A program made the position numbers and the translations under genes. A stretch of DNA of 64,000 nucleotides from Amoebidium appalachense (Eukaryota > Ichthyosporea): assembly GCA_963693365.1 (NCBI GenBank), contig CAVNZM010000001.1, positions 1,178,001-1,242,000 of the forward strand, read 5' to 3'. Below the pieces are notes generated by a model that was not told the origin of the DNA, ran no database searches, and was given only the letters and a program-made list of their open reading frames with translations. Numbering within the stretch: position 1 is the stretch's first letter; each line of letters begins with the position of its first letter. Positions 35,358-46,100 of the stretch are shown here, one piece after another.

Positions 35358-36062
35358 TTAAATAATTCATTTAAGATGATGTAAAAGGGGTTTAGAAACA
35401 TAAGAGTTAAAAGAAGAAGGAAGAGTAATTAAAGAGGCAGTAAGAGAACGATAATTCACTTCTAAATAAAAGGGTACGAGGCATAAAGAACGTAAGTGAG
35501 TTTTAAAAGAAGGTAGACCTCCCTTAGAAACCGGGGATTTTAATAAACTATTAACTCTATTAAACTTAGAAAGATAATTTTTAATATTATGTTTGATAAT
35601 AGTAGGATTTAAAATAACATGTACTATATCTCCTTTTTGTAAAAGAGAACTAGGCTTCTTAATGATAGAACCATTAACAGAAAAATAACCTTGAGATACA
35701 AGTTGTTTAGCAGAATAAATAGAAGTAGCTCAATGTAATCGATAAATTATCACATCTAAACGTCTTTCTAATTGACAATATAATGGATTTAATTCTGTCG
35801 CACTATACGCCATACGTTTTAAAGCTATTTCTGTAATCCCACCATAATAATGTTTCATTTCTTGTTTTGCTTTTCAAAACATTTTTGATTTTTCACTAAC
35901 ACTTTTATCCTTATGACTTAATTTTCATAAGATTGTGTTTAGATTTTTAATATTTCTTTTATTAAATGACATTTTTATCACTTCTTTTCTATCACTAAAT
36001 TTTCTACTTCTATTCATTCAACTATTTTTCTTTACACTATATTTTAATTGTACTCTACTCAT
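35358..36062 (-). CDS. rps4: Mitochondrial ribosomal protein S4 (TGA=Trp)
   Basis: Reads on the minus strand from ATG 36062 to TAA 35358: 234 codons without a stop when TGA is Trp. Several in-frame TGA codons are present (for example in KNSWMNR, TILWKLS, RLHWATS), so a standard-code search misses it. The S4 RNA-binding domain is plain: CQLERRLDVIIYRLHWATS, AKQLVSQGYFSVNGS and LLQKGDIVHV. S4 binds 16S-type rRNA early in small-subunit assembly in the mitochondrion. An intact frame among decayed neighbours argues for recent mitochondrial origin. The start is the first ATG before the basic N-terminus; an alternative start downstream is possible. Confidence 0.85.
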
Positions 36063-36254
36063 TATTTTTATTTGTATAATTTATATAAATCAATTAACTT
36101 CTCTTTTTTCTTTCCTAAGATGGTTGGCGTATAGTCTCGGAAACTAATAAATATTTCATTTACTTTGATATTCTACTAATTGTATCTCATGTACATTATT
36201 ACTCCTATAATAATATTCATACTGCTCTAAACTCCGATAATTCCCACTACTTTA

Positions 36255-36545
36255 ACAATAATAACTCGGAGGGACAGACTCCTCGGTGAAACTAATTTTA
36301 CATTACAGATTTAGATTTTGCAGATTTAACACTCTTCCATTAAGCAGCCATCATACTTTAGTCTACCTAGCCATATTACCGCATCGGTACGGTTAATTCA
36401 ATTTTATAGATTTTTACTCCAAGACAGTCAAAGCATCGTTACGTCTTCATGCTGGTCTCTAATTAAAGGATAAAATTTTTCCTTGATTCATTATTCGAGT
36501 AAGGTTAAGAATTATACCTTATTAATCGGAAAAGATTCCTATTTT
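36255..36545 (-). rRNA. Mitochondrial LSU rRNA fragment, domain IV/V
   Basis: On the minus strand the sequence gives TTTAATTAGAGACCAGCATG, then GTAACGATG, GACTGTCT, AAATTGAA, GATGCGGTAA and TAGACTAAAG. These are in the order and spacing of LSU rRNA around E. coli 1930-2070 (the GACCUGCAUGAAUGGC and AGACGGAAAGACC landmarks). Only this region is recognisable, so the gene is fragmentary here. A diverged duplicate is at 33725-34000. Confidence 0.7.
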
Positions 36546-36959
36546 AACCGCAATGCTGGTTTACATTAATAACCCAGATAAACTAAACTGGATATGAAAA
36601 TACAGATAAAGGTTAGAAATATAAACTTATGTAGTCTCATACTTGAGTAGAAAGTTACTCCATAAACAGAATCTGCAATCAGGAATAAAGCTTAATAATA
36701 TTTCCATTTCTTGTAATCCTGTGAATATTAACCCTAATCTTTGAATTGTTTCTGTTACTTCTCAGAATTAAAGCATTACGTGCTTTAGTAAAATAGCCAA
36801 ATTCTGAATAAAGATTGTCTCAACTTAAGCCCTTTCAATCTTTACTGCTGTAATACTAATTGAATTATTATGGTATAAATCATCAGACTATTTCATCTAA
36901 ATATACTTTTTAATTACATCCTTACCTCATTTACATTTTTCTTCTTTAATAGTACAAGT

Positions 36960-37003
36960 TTGGTACCTACGTAAATCTACGGAACTTTCGCGGTGCTCCA
37001 ACC
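36960..37003 (-). repeat. GC-rich mobile-like element, copy 1
   Basis: A 42-44-base unit (plus strand GGTACCTACG...ACTTTCGCGG...GCTCC), far more GC-rich than its surroundings. Copies lie at 37081-37123, 37211-37252 and, inverted, at 38682-38724. On the minus strand it starts with a T-arm-like GGTTGGAGC. Confidence 0.8.
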
Positions 37004-37080
37004 TACAATATTAATATTTGTAACATGAAACTCTAATCATTGAGTTATATCAACTATTGGAGTGATGAGAATAAAAGATT

Positions 37081-37123
37081 CGGTACCTACGGAAATCAAC
37101 GGAACTTTCGCGGGGCTCCAACC
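37081..37123 (-). repeat. GC-rich mobile-like element, copy 2
   Basis: Same unit as at 36960 with few differences, 120 bases further on. Confidence 0.8.
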
Positions 37124-37210
37124 TTCAGTTGTTATTACCAAAAAGGGATTCCTTATTAACTTGGCTAATTCTCAAATATTAATCTTTGTGTTAGTACTCA
37201 TCTAAGGGCT

Positions 37211-37252
37211 TGGTACCTAAGGAAATCGACGGAACTTTCGCGGGGCTCCAAT
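37211..37252 (-). repeat. GC-rich mobile-like element, copy 3
   Basis: Same unit, 130 bases after copy 2. The spacers between copies carry D-arm-like AACTCAATGATTAGAG and TAGCTCAAATGATT on the minus strand, so tRNA remnants may be involved. Confidence 0.75.
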
Positions 37253-37316
37253 CTATAACCTCAGAAAATTAAAATTTTGCTTTCAATCATTTGAGCTACA
37301 GAGTTAATATGAGTCC

Positions 37317-37430
37317 CTAAGAGAATATTGGGATTCCTAATTCAACACTAATTAATACTGAGAAAGTTATCCCTAATAATTATCCAAATGCACCTGCTCT
37401 AATATACATTATTTCTATATCATTATGATG
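37317..37430 (-). pseudogene. cox1-like 5' fragment with stops
   Basis: The minus-strand frame gives IMYIRAGAFG, a TAA, then LLGITFSVLISVELGIP. This follows the cox1 N-terminal region (LYLIFGAFAG-LLGT-FSVLIRLEL). It is stopped internally and ends at 37317. Confidence 0.55.
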
Positions 37431-38094
37431 TGTCAGAAATAATTACTTTTATGCTTATGATACCATCTTTGTTCTTCCTACTCAGATAAATTATCGGCAC
37501 TTTAAAAATTAAAAAGCCTACAATAGCAATAAGACAGGTCAAGATCTCACGATTCAGACTGATGGAATTAGTTCTCCCTAGTCAAACAAATGGTGAAAGA
37601 CTGCTATGTAAGTAAATCATAAGAAAGCTTTCTTCTTTTACACATTCGGCTACTGACTGATTTAAGGTACTAACATTGAGGACACGTCATGTACTATACT
37701 TTTTCTTACGAGTATGAGATACACTTTATTGTTGATAATACCAAATGTTAATCGAATAAGTATTATACATCATTAAACCTCTAGTTTAGAAAAGCAGTTA
37801 TAGGACTATAAATCAAAACTAGCTTAAGCTCACGATTAAGAGAATAATATCTCTTCAATACAGCTCTATTGAATAGTAAAACGTATTGTTTCGCGAATAG
37901 TCTCGGAGGAGTCTACTAATAGAAATGTTTTATCTATTTTGATTCCCTCCTGATTGACCTGCACTTGGTGTCAAGAGCTGTTGTACTTTGTTATTGTGAC
38001 GACTAGGTACCAAATAACAAAGTTGTAGATTTAAGATTATCACTCTTAAAGAGTACTTAAATTTTTAGGTTGTCTCGGCATATAGCTAAATTAA

Positions 38095-38262
38095 TTATGG
38101 ATCATTTGTGTTAGTTACACTTACCGCACTGGGTTCTCCTAAATCAATATGAATAACTAGTGTCATACCTAATATTAGTAATTCAATTCTAATTACTACG
38201 CAGAAAGTTGTTCCTAATAATCCTCCAAATGCATCTGCTATAATATACATCATTCTCATACC
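38095..38262 (-). pseudogene. cox1-like 5' fragment, open but short
   Basis: The minus strand reads MMYIIADAFGGLL, GTTFCVVIRIELLILG and then unrelated codons to TAA at 38095. It is a paralogue of the fragment at 37317-37430. It lacks the rest of cox1, so it cannot be the working gene. Confidence 0.55.
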
Positions 38263-38507
38263 TTTATTATTTCCTACTAATTGAGTAAGTACGGCACTCT
38301 AAATCTTAGAGAGCCAGCTAGAGTATTTAAAGAGATTCCTTCCTAAGAGAATAGTCTTATGCTCTTATCAGCACGATACGACAAGCTCGTGGAGTACTAG
38401 CACCTACTTTTTACAATCATATTTCTCTATTCTTAGAGAACGATAACCATAGTACTTCCCCTTCATTACATTTAAGATTTATAATAGTTCCAAATCCTGA
38501 TTTGTTA

Positions 38508-39135
38508 AATCTCCAATCTGCAGATTCATCACTTCTACATCGGAATTTTTCAAATTGGGACCTCACCATAGTCCATCTTTTCTCTTTCCTACTATTGAAT
38601 AAGTTAATTCAATTCCTATGGTATTAATAACCTAATACTATCTTATTTCATTGCCTTTAATATTCTTATTAATTGCCTAAACTGGAGTACCGCGAAAGTT
38701 TCGTAGATTTCCGTAGGTACCAAATTATAATTTGTTTAAACTCCAATCTCAGATTCATCACGCCTGTATCCTGAATTTAAACCAAATTACCCTTATTTTC
38801 TTTTATAAATATGTTAATAACAACTTAAGATTCTTAAACCTAATTATGATATACTATAATTTCAATTTTCAAGATCGTCAGTCCCGAAATTTAAAACCAA
38901 TTTACTCTTATTTTCCCGTATAAACTGGTTAATTACAATTTAAAATCCTTATTGATTTCATAAAATCCATTCCCTCATATGCTAAAACTCCTATTTTTAG
39001 ACCCGTCCCGTCTGTATCAAGAAATTTTAAACCAATTTACCCTTATTTTCCCTCATAAATCGGTCAATAACAATTTAAGATTACGATAAAACCTAATGTA
39101 TTAAACCTCCAATATGTAGATGCGTCACTTCTACA
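38508..39135 (+). repeat. Subterminal repeat array, right side
   Basis: Three copies of a unit with ACCAATTTACCCTTATTTTC near 38795, 38898 and 39030, and three of CTCCAATNTGCAGATTCATCAC near 38508, 38741 and 39106, spaced at irregular distances of roughly 100-360 bases. They lie directly inside the right inverted terminal repeat. Confidence 0.75.
38682..38724 (+). repeat. GC-rich mobile-like element, copy 4 (inverted)
   Basis: Reverse orientation relative to the other three copies (TGGAGTACCGCGAAAG...GTAGGTACCAA). Presence in both orientations fits an element that moves or recombines. Confidence 0.8.
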
Positions 39136-39274
39136 TAGGAATTGTCAAAATTGGAACCCCATTTTCCAAAAATGACAATTTTCCAGAATTTTGACAATTT
39201 TCCAAATTGAGACCTCCATTTTTGGATTTTGACATCTTCTGTATTTAGGATTTGTATTTTCATCTTATATCGTG

Positions 39275-39326
39275 ACACATGCCTAGAATAGAAGAAGGGA
39301 GGAGGGGGCGAGATGAAATAACTAGA
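39275..39326 (-). repeat. Right terminal inverted repeat of mt segment
   Basis: Reverse complement of 32631-32682 at about 45 of 52 bases. Sequence beyond it (CTGGGCCCCCCGAACTCG onwards) is nuclear in composition. Confidence 0.8.
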
Positions 39327-39712
39327 CTGGGCCCCCCGAACTCGTCACCAAGGTTCGTGCCAAATTATTTGGTGCCAAATTTATTTGGGGCATAAATGGG
39401 TCGGTTCGAACTATTATGGGTCGAATCAGCTCGAATCGTTGCTGACCCGTTTTCTGACCCGTTTTTGTGGCTCATCGTTGGTGGCGTCTGATTCGAGGAA
39501 TAAACTCGAAAGGCGGGCTAAGCAAGACCACGTCAACCACGTGCAGGTGGTGGCGTACTTGAACGGGCAGTCACAGCCTGGACTGGCAGTTGACAGGTGT
39601 GACACAGCGCTAGCATCCTTATCATATTGCAGTAGGCTCATATAAAAATAATAAAAACAGACAACACCCTTTCATGCTCGATCATAACTGACAGTACATA
39701 TTTTGTGTGAGC
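39327..39712 (+). other. Upstream region of the transposase-OTU gene
   Basis: No gene. It holds short direct repeats (TGCCAAATTATTTGG; GGGTCGAATCAGCTCGAATC; CTGACCCGTTTT twice). CATATAAAAATAATAAAAA near 39640 could supply a TATA box for the gene starting at 39713. Confidence 0.4.
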
Positions 39713-42238
39713 ATGGGTTACAAACATGCTCGCGTCCGCATTGGACGTGGGCAAGGCCATTGGGCTTTGCTGAGGATTCTCGTTCATGTTATCCTCGCCT
39801 TTTGTCTTTTGGCTGCAGCGGGTTCAACAAACAACCCAGATGGGGTGAACAAAAAAGTCATTAAGGAAAACAAATCTTGGTCTAAAGATCATGCCAAGCT
39901 GGAACAGCCATTCGTTGCACAGTACATTGATTATTGCATAGCGGATCATGAGGACTCTGTCGAAGCTGGCACGTGCCCTCCCCAGCCCTTCCTCAGGGAT
40001 TGGGTGTGGCATCAAACCCGTCATGGCGGCCGGATAGATGCATCTACAGCGGAGGGAGTCCATCAGGTGATTCCCCCCCCCCCCCCCCCTCCCCCCCTCT
40101 CTCCCCACCACCCCCTGCCTCTTTTCCACTTTTTCTCTCCCCCTCCCCTGTCTCTCTGTTCTGGGCCTTACAGGTGGTTCCTCCGTTTTAGAAGTTGTTT
40201 TTTATGTAATACGTTAGGTGTGTCCTTTTGCATCTTGTGGATACCAATGCCTTCACCGCTCAGGCCTTCCCTTGCACTTAATCTTATGGACCTTTGTGCC
40301 TCTCCCATGATCTGTTTGGCATGGCATGTTACACAGCAGAAGCTTTGGCGGCGCAAAGTTTCTTACAAACCCTCGTCATTGCAGATGATTGTTCCTGCAG
40401 TTTTCATTTGGGATCCGCAATCACATTTTCACCATGGGCGGCGAGAGCTGTTGTGCCCCACGGACGGGTGTGCCGGTACCAGGCTAAAGAAGAACGGGTG
40501 GACTGACAACGCGAAAAACCCTCCTAGGTCAGTGTATGACATGAAAGGTCAAACTCTTATAGTCAGTCGTGTGTATTGTTGCAACAAATGCAGCAGATGC
40601 TTCCGTGGGCACGATCCCAATTTTCTTAGCCACCTGGATACCCATTTGAATGGACTCTTTCCTTTCTACCTCACCAGCCGCGCGGGTGCTAGCCGGGCAG
40701 TAGTGAACCAAATATGTCATTTGGTTTGGAACGGCCGTGGCTTTTTGGGTGTAGAGGAATACTTTGATAGCCGATATGAAACGGAATACAATCAAATGCG
40801 ACTCGCGGTTCTTACACAACAATGCTCGTTTTTGGGAAGGTTTGCCCCCGCCGGTCAAGCTTCAATGCTGGACCATATAACACACGAACGCACCAGTACT
40901 TCCCTAATGCCAGAGCGCAGCGACATGTTCCATTACCACCGACCATCCGATACGTATATTGCCGATTTGTATTTGGCGGTTTTTGAGGGCCATCTGAAAG
41001 AGCCCATGACGGCGGCGATGGCAAATATACCCTGCACCCAACTATCGGCAGACCATACCTTCAAAGTGAGCATGAACATAGGTTACCTTTCCGGCGATGA
41101 GTGGGTTCAGCAATATACGGCCATGTTCTGTGTTCTTAATGAACACGGTCAAGTAGTTTCTTGGCAGTTTGTTAACAAGGAGGGGTTTGAATACGTCGAG
41201 ACAGCATTACGACTGCTTCAGCAGAGGTGTGTGCGGCTCGAAACGGAGATTTCACACTTTTATATTGATAATTGCTGTAAACACCGGGAGCAGATAATCA
41301 CAATATTCGGACCACAGTGTATTGTTAAATTAGACCCGTTCCATGCAGTTCAGCGAGTGACAAGGGCCATGTCCAAGCGGCACGTGTATCATGGACCTGC
41401 ATCCGGGGCCTTTGGTAAAGTTTTGCGTGCACCCGGAGATAATGGTAAGCATCGGACTCTGCCGACCCCAGAGCCGGCCGTTATTGAATCGAACATACAC
41501 CACTTTCTAGAGGTGTGGGGAGGGGTGCATGATAAGGATGGGGTTGCTGTTGTAAATGCAGAGGCTCGCGCCGAAATTAATTCCCTTCTGGTCCATGTTC
41601 GGAAAGGCTGCCTAAGTGGCATCCCTGTTGGGCGTGGCACCGGGCAAAATGAAATTTTACATCGCCAACTTCGCACACATGTCAAGGGTATCACGCGTAT
41701 GACTGCACGAACGGCACTTTCGATTTTTGTTCCACGTTTCAATAAATACAACCACAAGCGCGACCCCAATGTTGCTAGCACCCATGCCGAACGCACGCGC
41801 CAGCGGGGCAGGGCAGCACCCGATTATCTCGTCGCCCCTACTGCGGATCACCTTCATGGTGTTCTTGTTTTTGGCCGGGGCTACCAGCGCGCACCACTCC
41901 TTCTTCCACACGAGGAGCCGGAGGTATTTGGCTGTGGGGTAAATGTCACTCGCCGTCAGGATTCTCGTCAGCCAGCCGCGCGGGTGGCTGCAGCGCAGGC
42001 AGCGTTGGATCGGGCCCCAGAGGCTATGATGTGTGGGTGGTCCCCCCCTCTAGTGTGCGCCTCCCATTTCCTTCTTCACCCTTCCCCCCATCACCTCCTT
42101 TCCCTTTACTCGTTCCCTTTGTTATAAATTTCCACATCACTACCACCCGGCACTCTGATTAGTCGCTGCTTCCCCCTAGCCCCCCCCCCCCCCCCCCCCC
42201 CCCTCCCCCTCTTCTCCTCATGCAGGGCAGAGCGACCC

Positions 42239-42270
<32 letters not shown>

Positions 42271-42632
42271 ACACAAATGGACTCTAATTGTGTTGCGTCC
42301 TCGCTTTATGCTGCCTTTTCTGCTTTGGCTTGCCTCTTATATGTTGCTATCACCCGATAGGGTGTGTGTGGCAACGTGTTCCATATGTTTTGTGTGACCA
42401 TTCTGTGCAGTGTACCCACTTAAAGCCCACTCCTCCGCTTTTCCCCCTTCCCTCCCTTCCCCTTTAAGCATACAATTAGTCAAGAGGCAGTACAGGATAG
42501 TGGGTAGAGAGTTTCTGTGTGTCACGGTGTATGCCTGTGGGTGTGTGCTTGTCTGTGTGTGTGTGTGCCTGTGTGTGTGTAGTGAGTGTGTGTGTGTGTT
42601 GACTGTGTGTTTGTGTGTGTGTGTGTGTGGAC

Positions 42633-42669
<37 letters not shown>

Positions 42670-43079
42670 TTGTGTGTGTAATGTGGGTGGGTGGGTGGGT
42701 ACAGAGAAGGGGGAGAGGGGGGGGGGGGGGGGGGGGGGGGGCGTGTATGTGTGTGCCTGTGTGTGTATGTTAAAGACAGGGGGAGGGGGGGAAGGGGGAG
42801 AGGTCAGGGTAGGGAGAAAGGGAGGGAAGGATGGGTGGGTGGGAGGGTTGGAGGGAAGGAGGGAGGGGGAGAAAGGGTAGAGGGAGGGATGGCGGAAAAG
42901 ACAGAAAGAGAGGGGCAAAGAGAGGAGGGCAGTCGGTAAAGAGGAAGGGCGGGAGGGTGGGACGGAGAGGGAGAAGGGGGAAGTGGAGAATTAGGCAGGG
43001 GGGGGGGGCCGAGAGCAAGAGGGGGGGTGGGGAGGGTGTGGGCGGTGTGTGTGTGTGTATGTGTGTGTGTATGTATGTT

Positions 43080-43110
<31 letters not shown>

Positions 43111-46100
43111 GGGGGATGGGGGGATTCGGTTGGGAGTGGGTTCTTTATAGAACTGGCAACCATTGACCAGCTATTCTCTCACCCTGTCTTTGTCTTCACT
43201 CTGCAGCTTATGGCAATAATGGCAACCGTTCCTTGGCTGAGTGTGGTATGGAGGTTGGGTCTTTCGACAGTGATGGCTCTGACGATGACGATGAGGGGTC
43301 AAGTGACAAGAGCCCCGGTCCATTCAACGTGTCAACATGTGTGCGCCTAGCAGGCCGCAAGCTTAACGCCCGGCGTGCGATGCGCAAGCTGATTGGGTCT
43401 GTGCACAGCTCCGAAGGGTTTGCTTTAGCAGCACAGGACCCGGATCATCTGCTCTTCACTCTAGTGTTCTTTGACGAGGCCGTGGCAGCAGACATACAGC
43501 TTGCCAGGTGCTTCCTGCCGAAACACCCCCCCCTCCCCCCTTCCCCTCCAACGCCCCCCGCTCCTCCCTCTCGCCTCTCCCCCCCCCTTTCCCTGCAGGG
43601 CCTCCTCCCCTTTCCCCCATCCCCCTTTCCCCTCCCCCCTCCCCCCCCCCGCCCCCTTTTCTGCATCCCCCTCCCCCTCTCCTCCTTCCCACAATTCTTC
43701 CTCCCAACTGCTCCACCTCCTTACTTCCTTGCACGTATCAATCCATCTCTCCTTCCAACCCAAGTGACACCAGTTTTTTGTCAGACAACCTGCCTCCCCA
43801 GGCCCACTTATTATGCCTGTCCTGTTCCCCTCCCCCCCCCCCTCCCCCCTCAGGAGGGCCTCTGCCCATTCGTCCCTCCTTTTCAAGTCCTCCATTACCT
43901 CTTACCTCCCCTAATTCTCATTATTCTCTAATAGTATACCTATATCTTCCATCCTACCTTTTTGGAAGCTCCCTGCTTCTCTTCCACCTATTTGAAAGCA
44001 TCTGCATCTACCCCCCCCCCCCCCCCGTTCATAGCCCCTCCTTCATCAGTACTCCCTTACACCTGCCCGGCCCCCTTCAGAGTGCCCAACCCCCTCCCCC
44101 CCACACACACACCCCTCCCCTTTCACACACATGCACACACGAACGCACCCATGCATGCACGCATGCACCCTCCCTCGCAGCCACGAGCGCGCACACTCCT
44201 ATTCACTTATAGAATTGTTAATAATCTAATGCCCCCCCCCCCCCCCCCCCCAACCCCAACCCACCCACACACGCACACACACACACACGCCAAGGTTTCC
44301 CTTGTTCTGCTCCTCGGCCTTTCCGCCTTCCCCATAATCTGTCTTTCTCTCTCTTTCCCTCCCCCCCCCCCCCCCCCCCCCCCCCTGTTGGAAGTAGAGT
44401 CCGCTGTGACTAGGGTCGTCGTGGCGCGCTTGGGCGCTGACCCGTTTTTTACTGCTTTCAGTGTGTTAACTCCATGACTGAACTCCATGACTGAACTCCA
44501 TGACTGAACTCCATGACTGAACTCCATTTCTGCACCTGGCAGAGCCGTGGCTTATATACCCGTGGGGCAGCAGTCTGGAATGTAATCCGGATGCCAGGCG
44601 CTAATCGGATTGGTTACTTTCATTTAGAGATCTCTGGGACCAGTGAACCAATCGTTTGCAGTCAAAACACAATTGGCAACATTCCTCAACTATGCAGATG
44701 TGCATGTGGTGATCGAGTGTCAGCGTGTGTCTGTGTACACGGAACCAATTGTAAAGCTAACATACACATATTGTGGAGTGAGCGTAAGTCTGCACTCCAA
44801 CACCCCTACCCAATTGGAGAAGTGTACACACCACTAGAGAAGAGAGAGTGAGTGTGGCTGCTTGCAGGGTAGACCGGGGTGTGCATTCCACTGTGGTGCG
44901 TGCCCCGCCAATGAAGTGGAATACTTGACGTTCACATTGATGTCGCAGGCTGCTGCGGATGGAGTTTGTGGAAGCGAAAGTCTCTACTTCACGGAAATAC
45001 GCTCGCGGGTGTAGGGTACAGCCTAGAAGTCGGTTTCTGGCTCCTCCGTTCAAGGCGTCGTAGGGGACGTGAAGTTAGAGGCCGCGGTGTCGTGTCTGGG
45101 CCCATAACCCTGTTGAAGTAGAGTCCGCTGTGACTAGGGTCGTCGTGGCGCGCTTGGGCGCTGACCCGTTTTTTACTGCTTTCAGTGTGTTAACTCCATG
45201 ACTGAACTCCATGACTGAACTCCATGACTGAACTCCATGACTGAACTCCATTTCTGCACCTGGCAGAGCCGTGGCTTATATACCCGTGGGGCAGCAGTCT
45301 GGAATGTAATCCGGATGCCAGGCGCTAATCGGATTGGTTACTTTCATTTAGAGATCTCTGGGACCAGTGAACCAATCGTTTGCAGTCAAAACACAATTGG
45401 CAACATTCCTCAACTATGCAGATGTGCATGTGGTGATCGAGTGTCAGCGTGTGTCTGTGTACACGGAACCAATTGTAAAGCTAACATACACATATTGTGG
45501 AGTGAGCGTAAGTCTGCACTCCAACACCCCCCCCCCCCCAATCCCACCCCACTGTCACCCACCCCACCACCACTGCCCTACGTCACCCTCCCACTTCTTG
45601 TCTTTGCTTATTCTTCCTTGTGATGTGCAACACAGGGACATATCCGGGCCACCTGAGGTCCAGCAACAACGCCTTCTTCAAATTCTGGGTGCCTGGAGAA
45701 TGGAGCTTATGGAAACACCCGCTGACGGCAACTGTTTGTTTCATTCGGTGTGGCATTATATCAATCAGTATCTACAAAGCGGTCATGTAGCTACCCGTGA
45801 ACACCTCAACACATTGGGGTTTACAGCTAATATGGAGCCTATAGAGGCGATTGGACGGCTACGCGAACTAATGGTAAACGAATGGCGGCGAAATCTAGCA
45901 GAATACCAAGGATTCCTTTCAAGGGTGACCCTCGCATACGTAGCTGATGATTTCCGCTGTCCTCGGCGCGCCCATTTTGCTTCTGCAGCCGGTGACGCGA
46001 TGGTGCTGGGCTTAGCCAACGCACTCCGCATACCAATAACCATTTTTAGCACGATTGCCAATCACGGTGTAGTTGCGGTCACTCCACCCACCGTCATCGA

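Larger units (their letters stand above)
32562..39326. other. Mitochondrial-type DNA segment (NUMT or mt chromosome)
   Basis: AT-rich block quite unlike its flanks, without standard-code ORFs of note. It holds an intact rps4 that needs TGA=Trp, LSU and SSU rRNA fragments, and two cox1-like 5' fragments. It also has four copies of a GC-rich 42-base element, repeated subterminal sequences, and a 52-bp inverted repeat at its two ends (32631-32682 and 39275-39326). This is the anatomy of a small linear mitochondrial chromosome. It could be a nuclear integrant or a scaffolding error; the right border is contiguous sequence, the left is next to the gap. Confidence 0.8.

Noticed and set aside
34991-35401. 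A 136-residue frame after rps4
   Set aside because: Made of repeats of TATTCTTCTATTATCTA-type DNA and overlaps the end of rps4 in another frame; low-complexity spacer.
37004-37080. tRNA gene on the minus strand between GC-rich elements
   Set aside because: The D-arm looks convincing, but the anticodon stem and T-arm do not pair well enough; kept only as a hint of a tRNA remnant.
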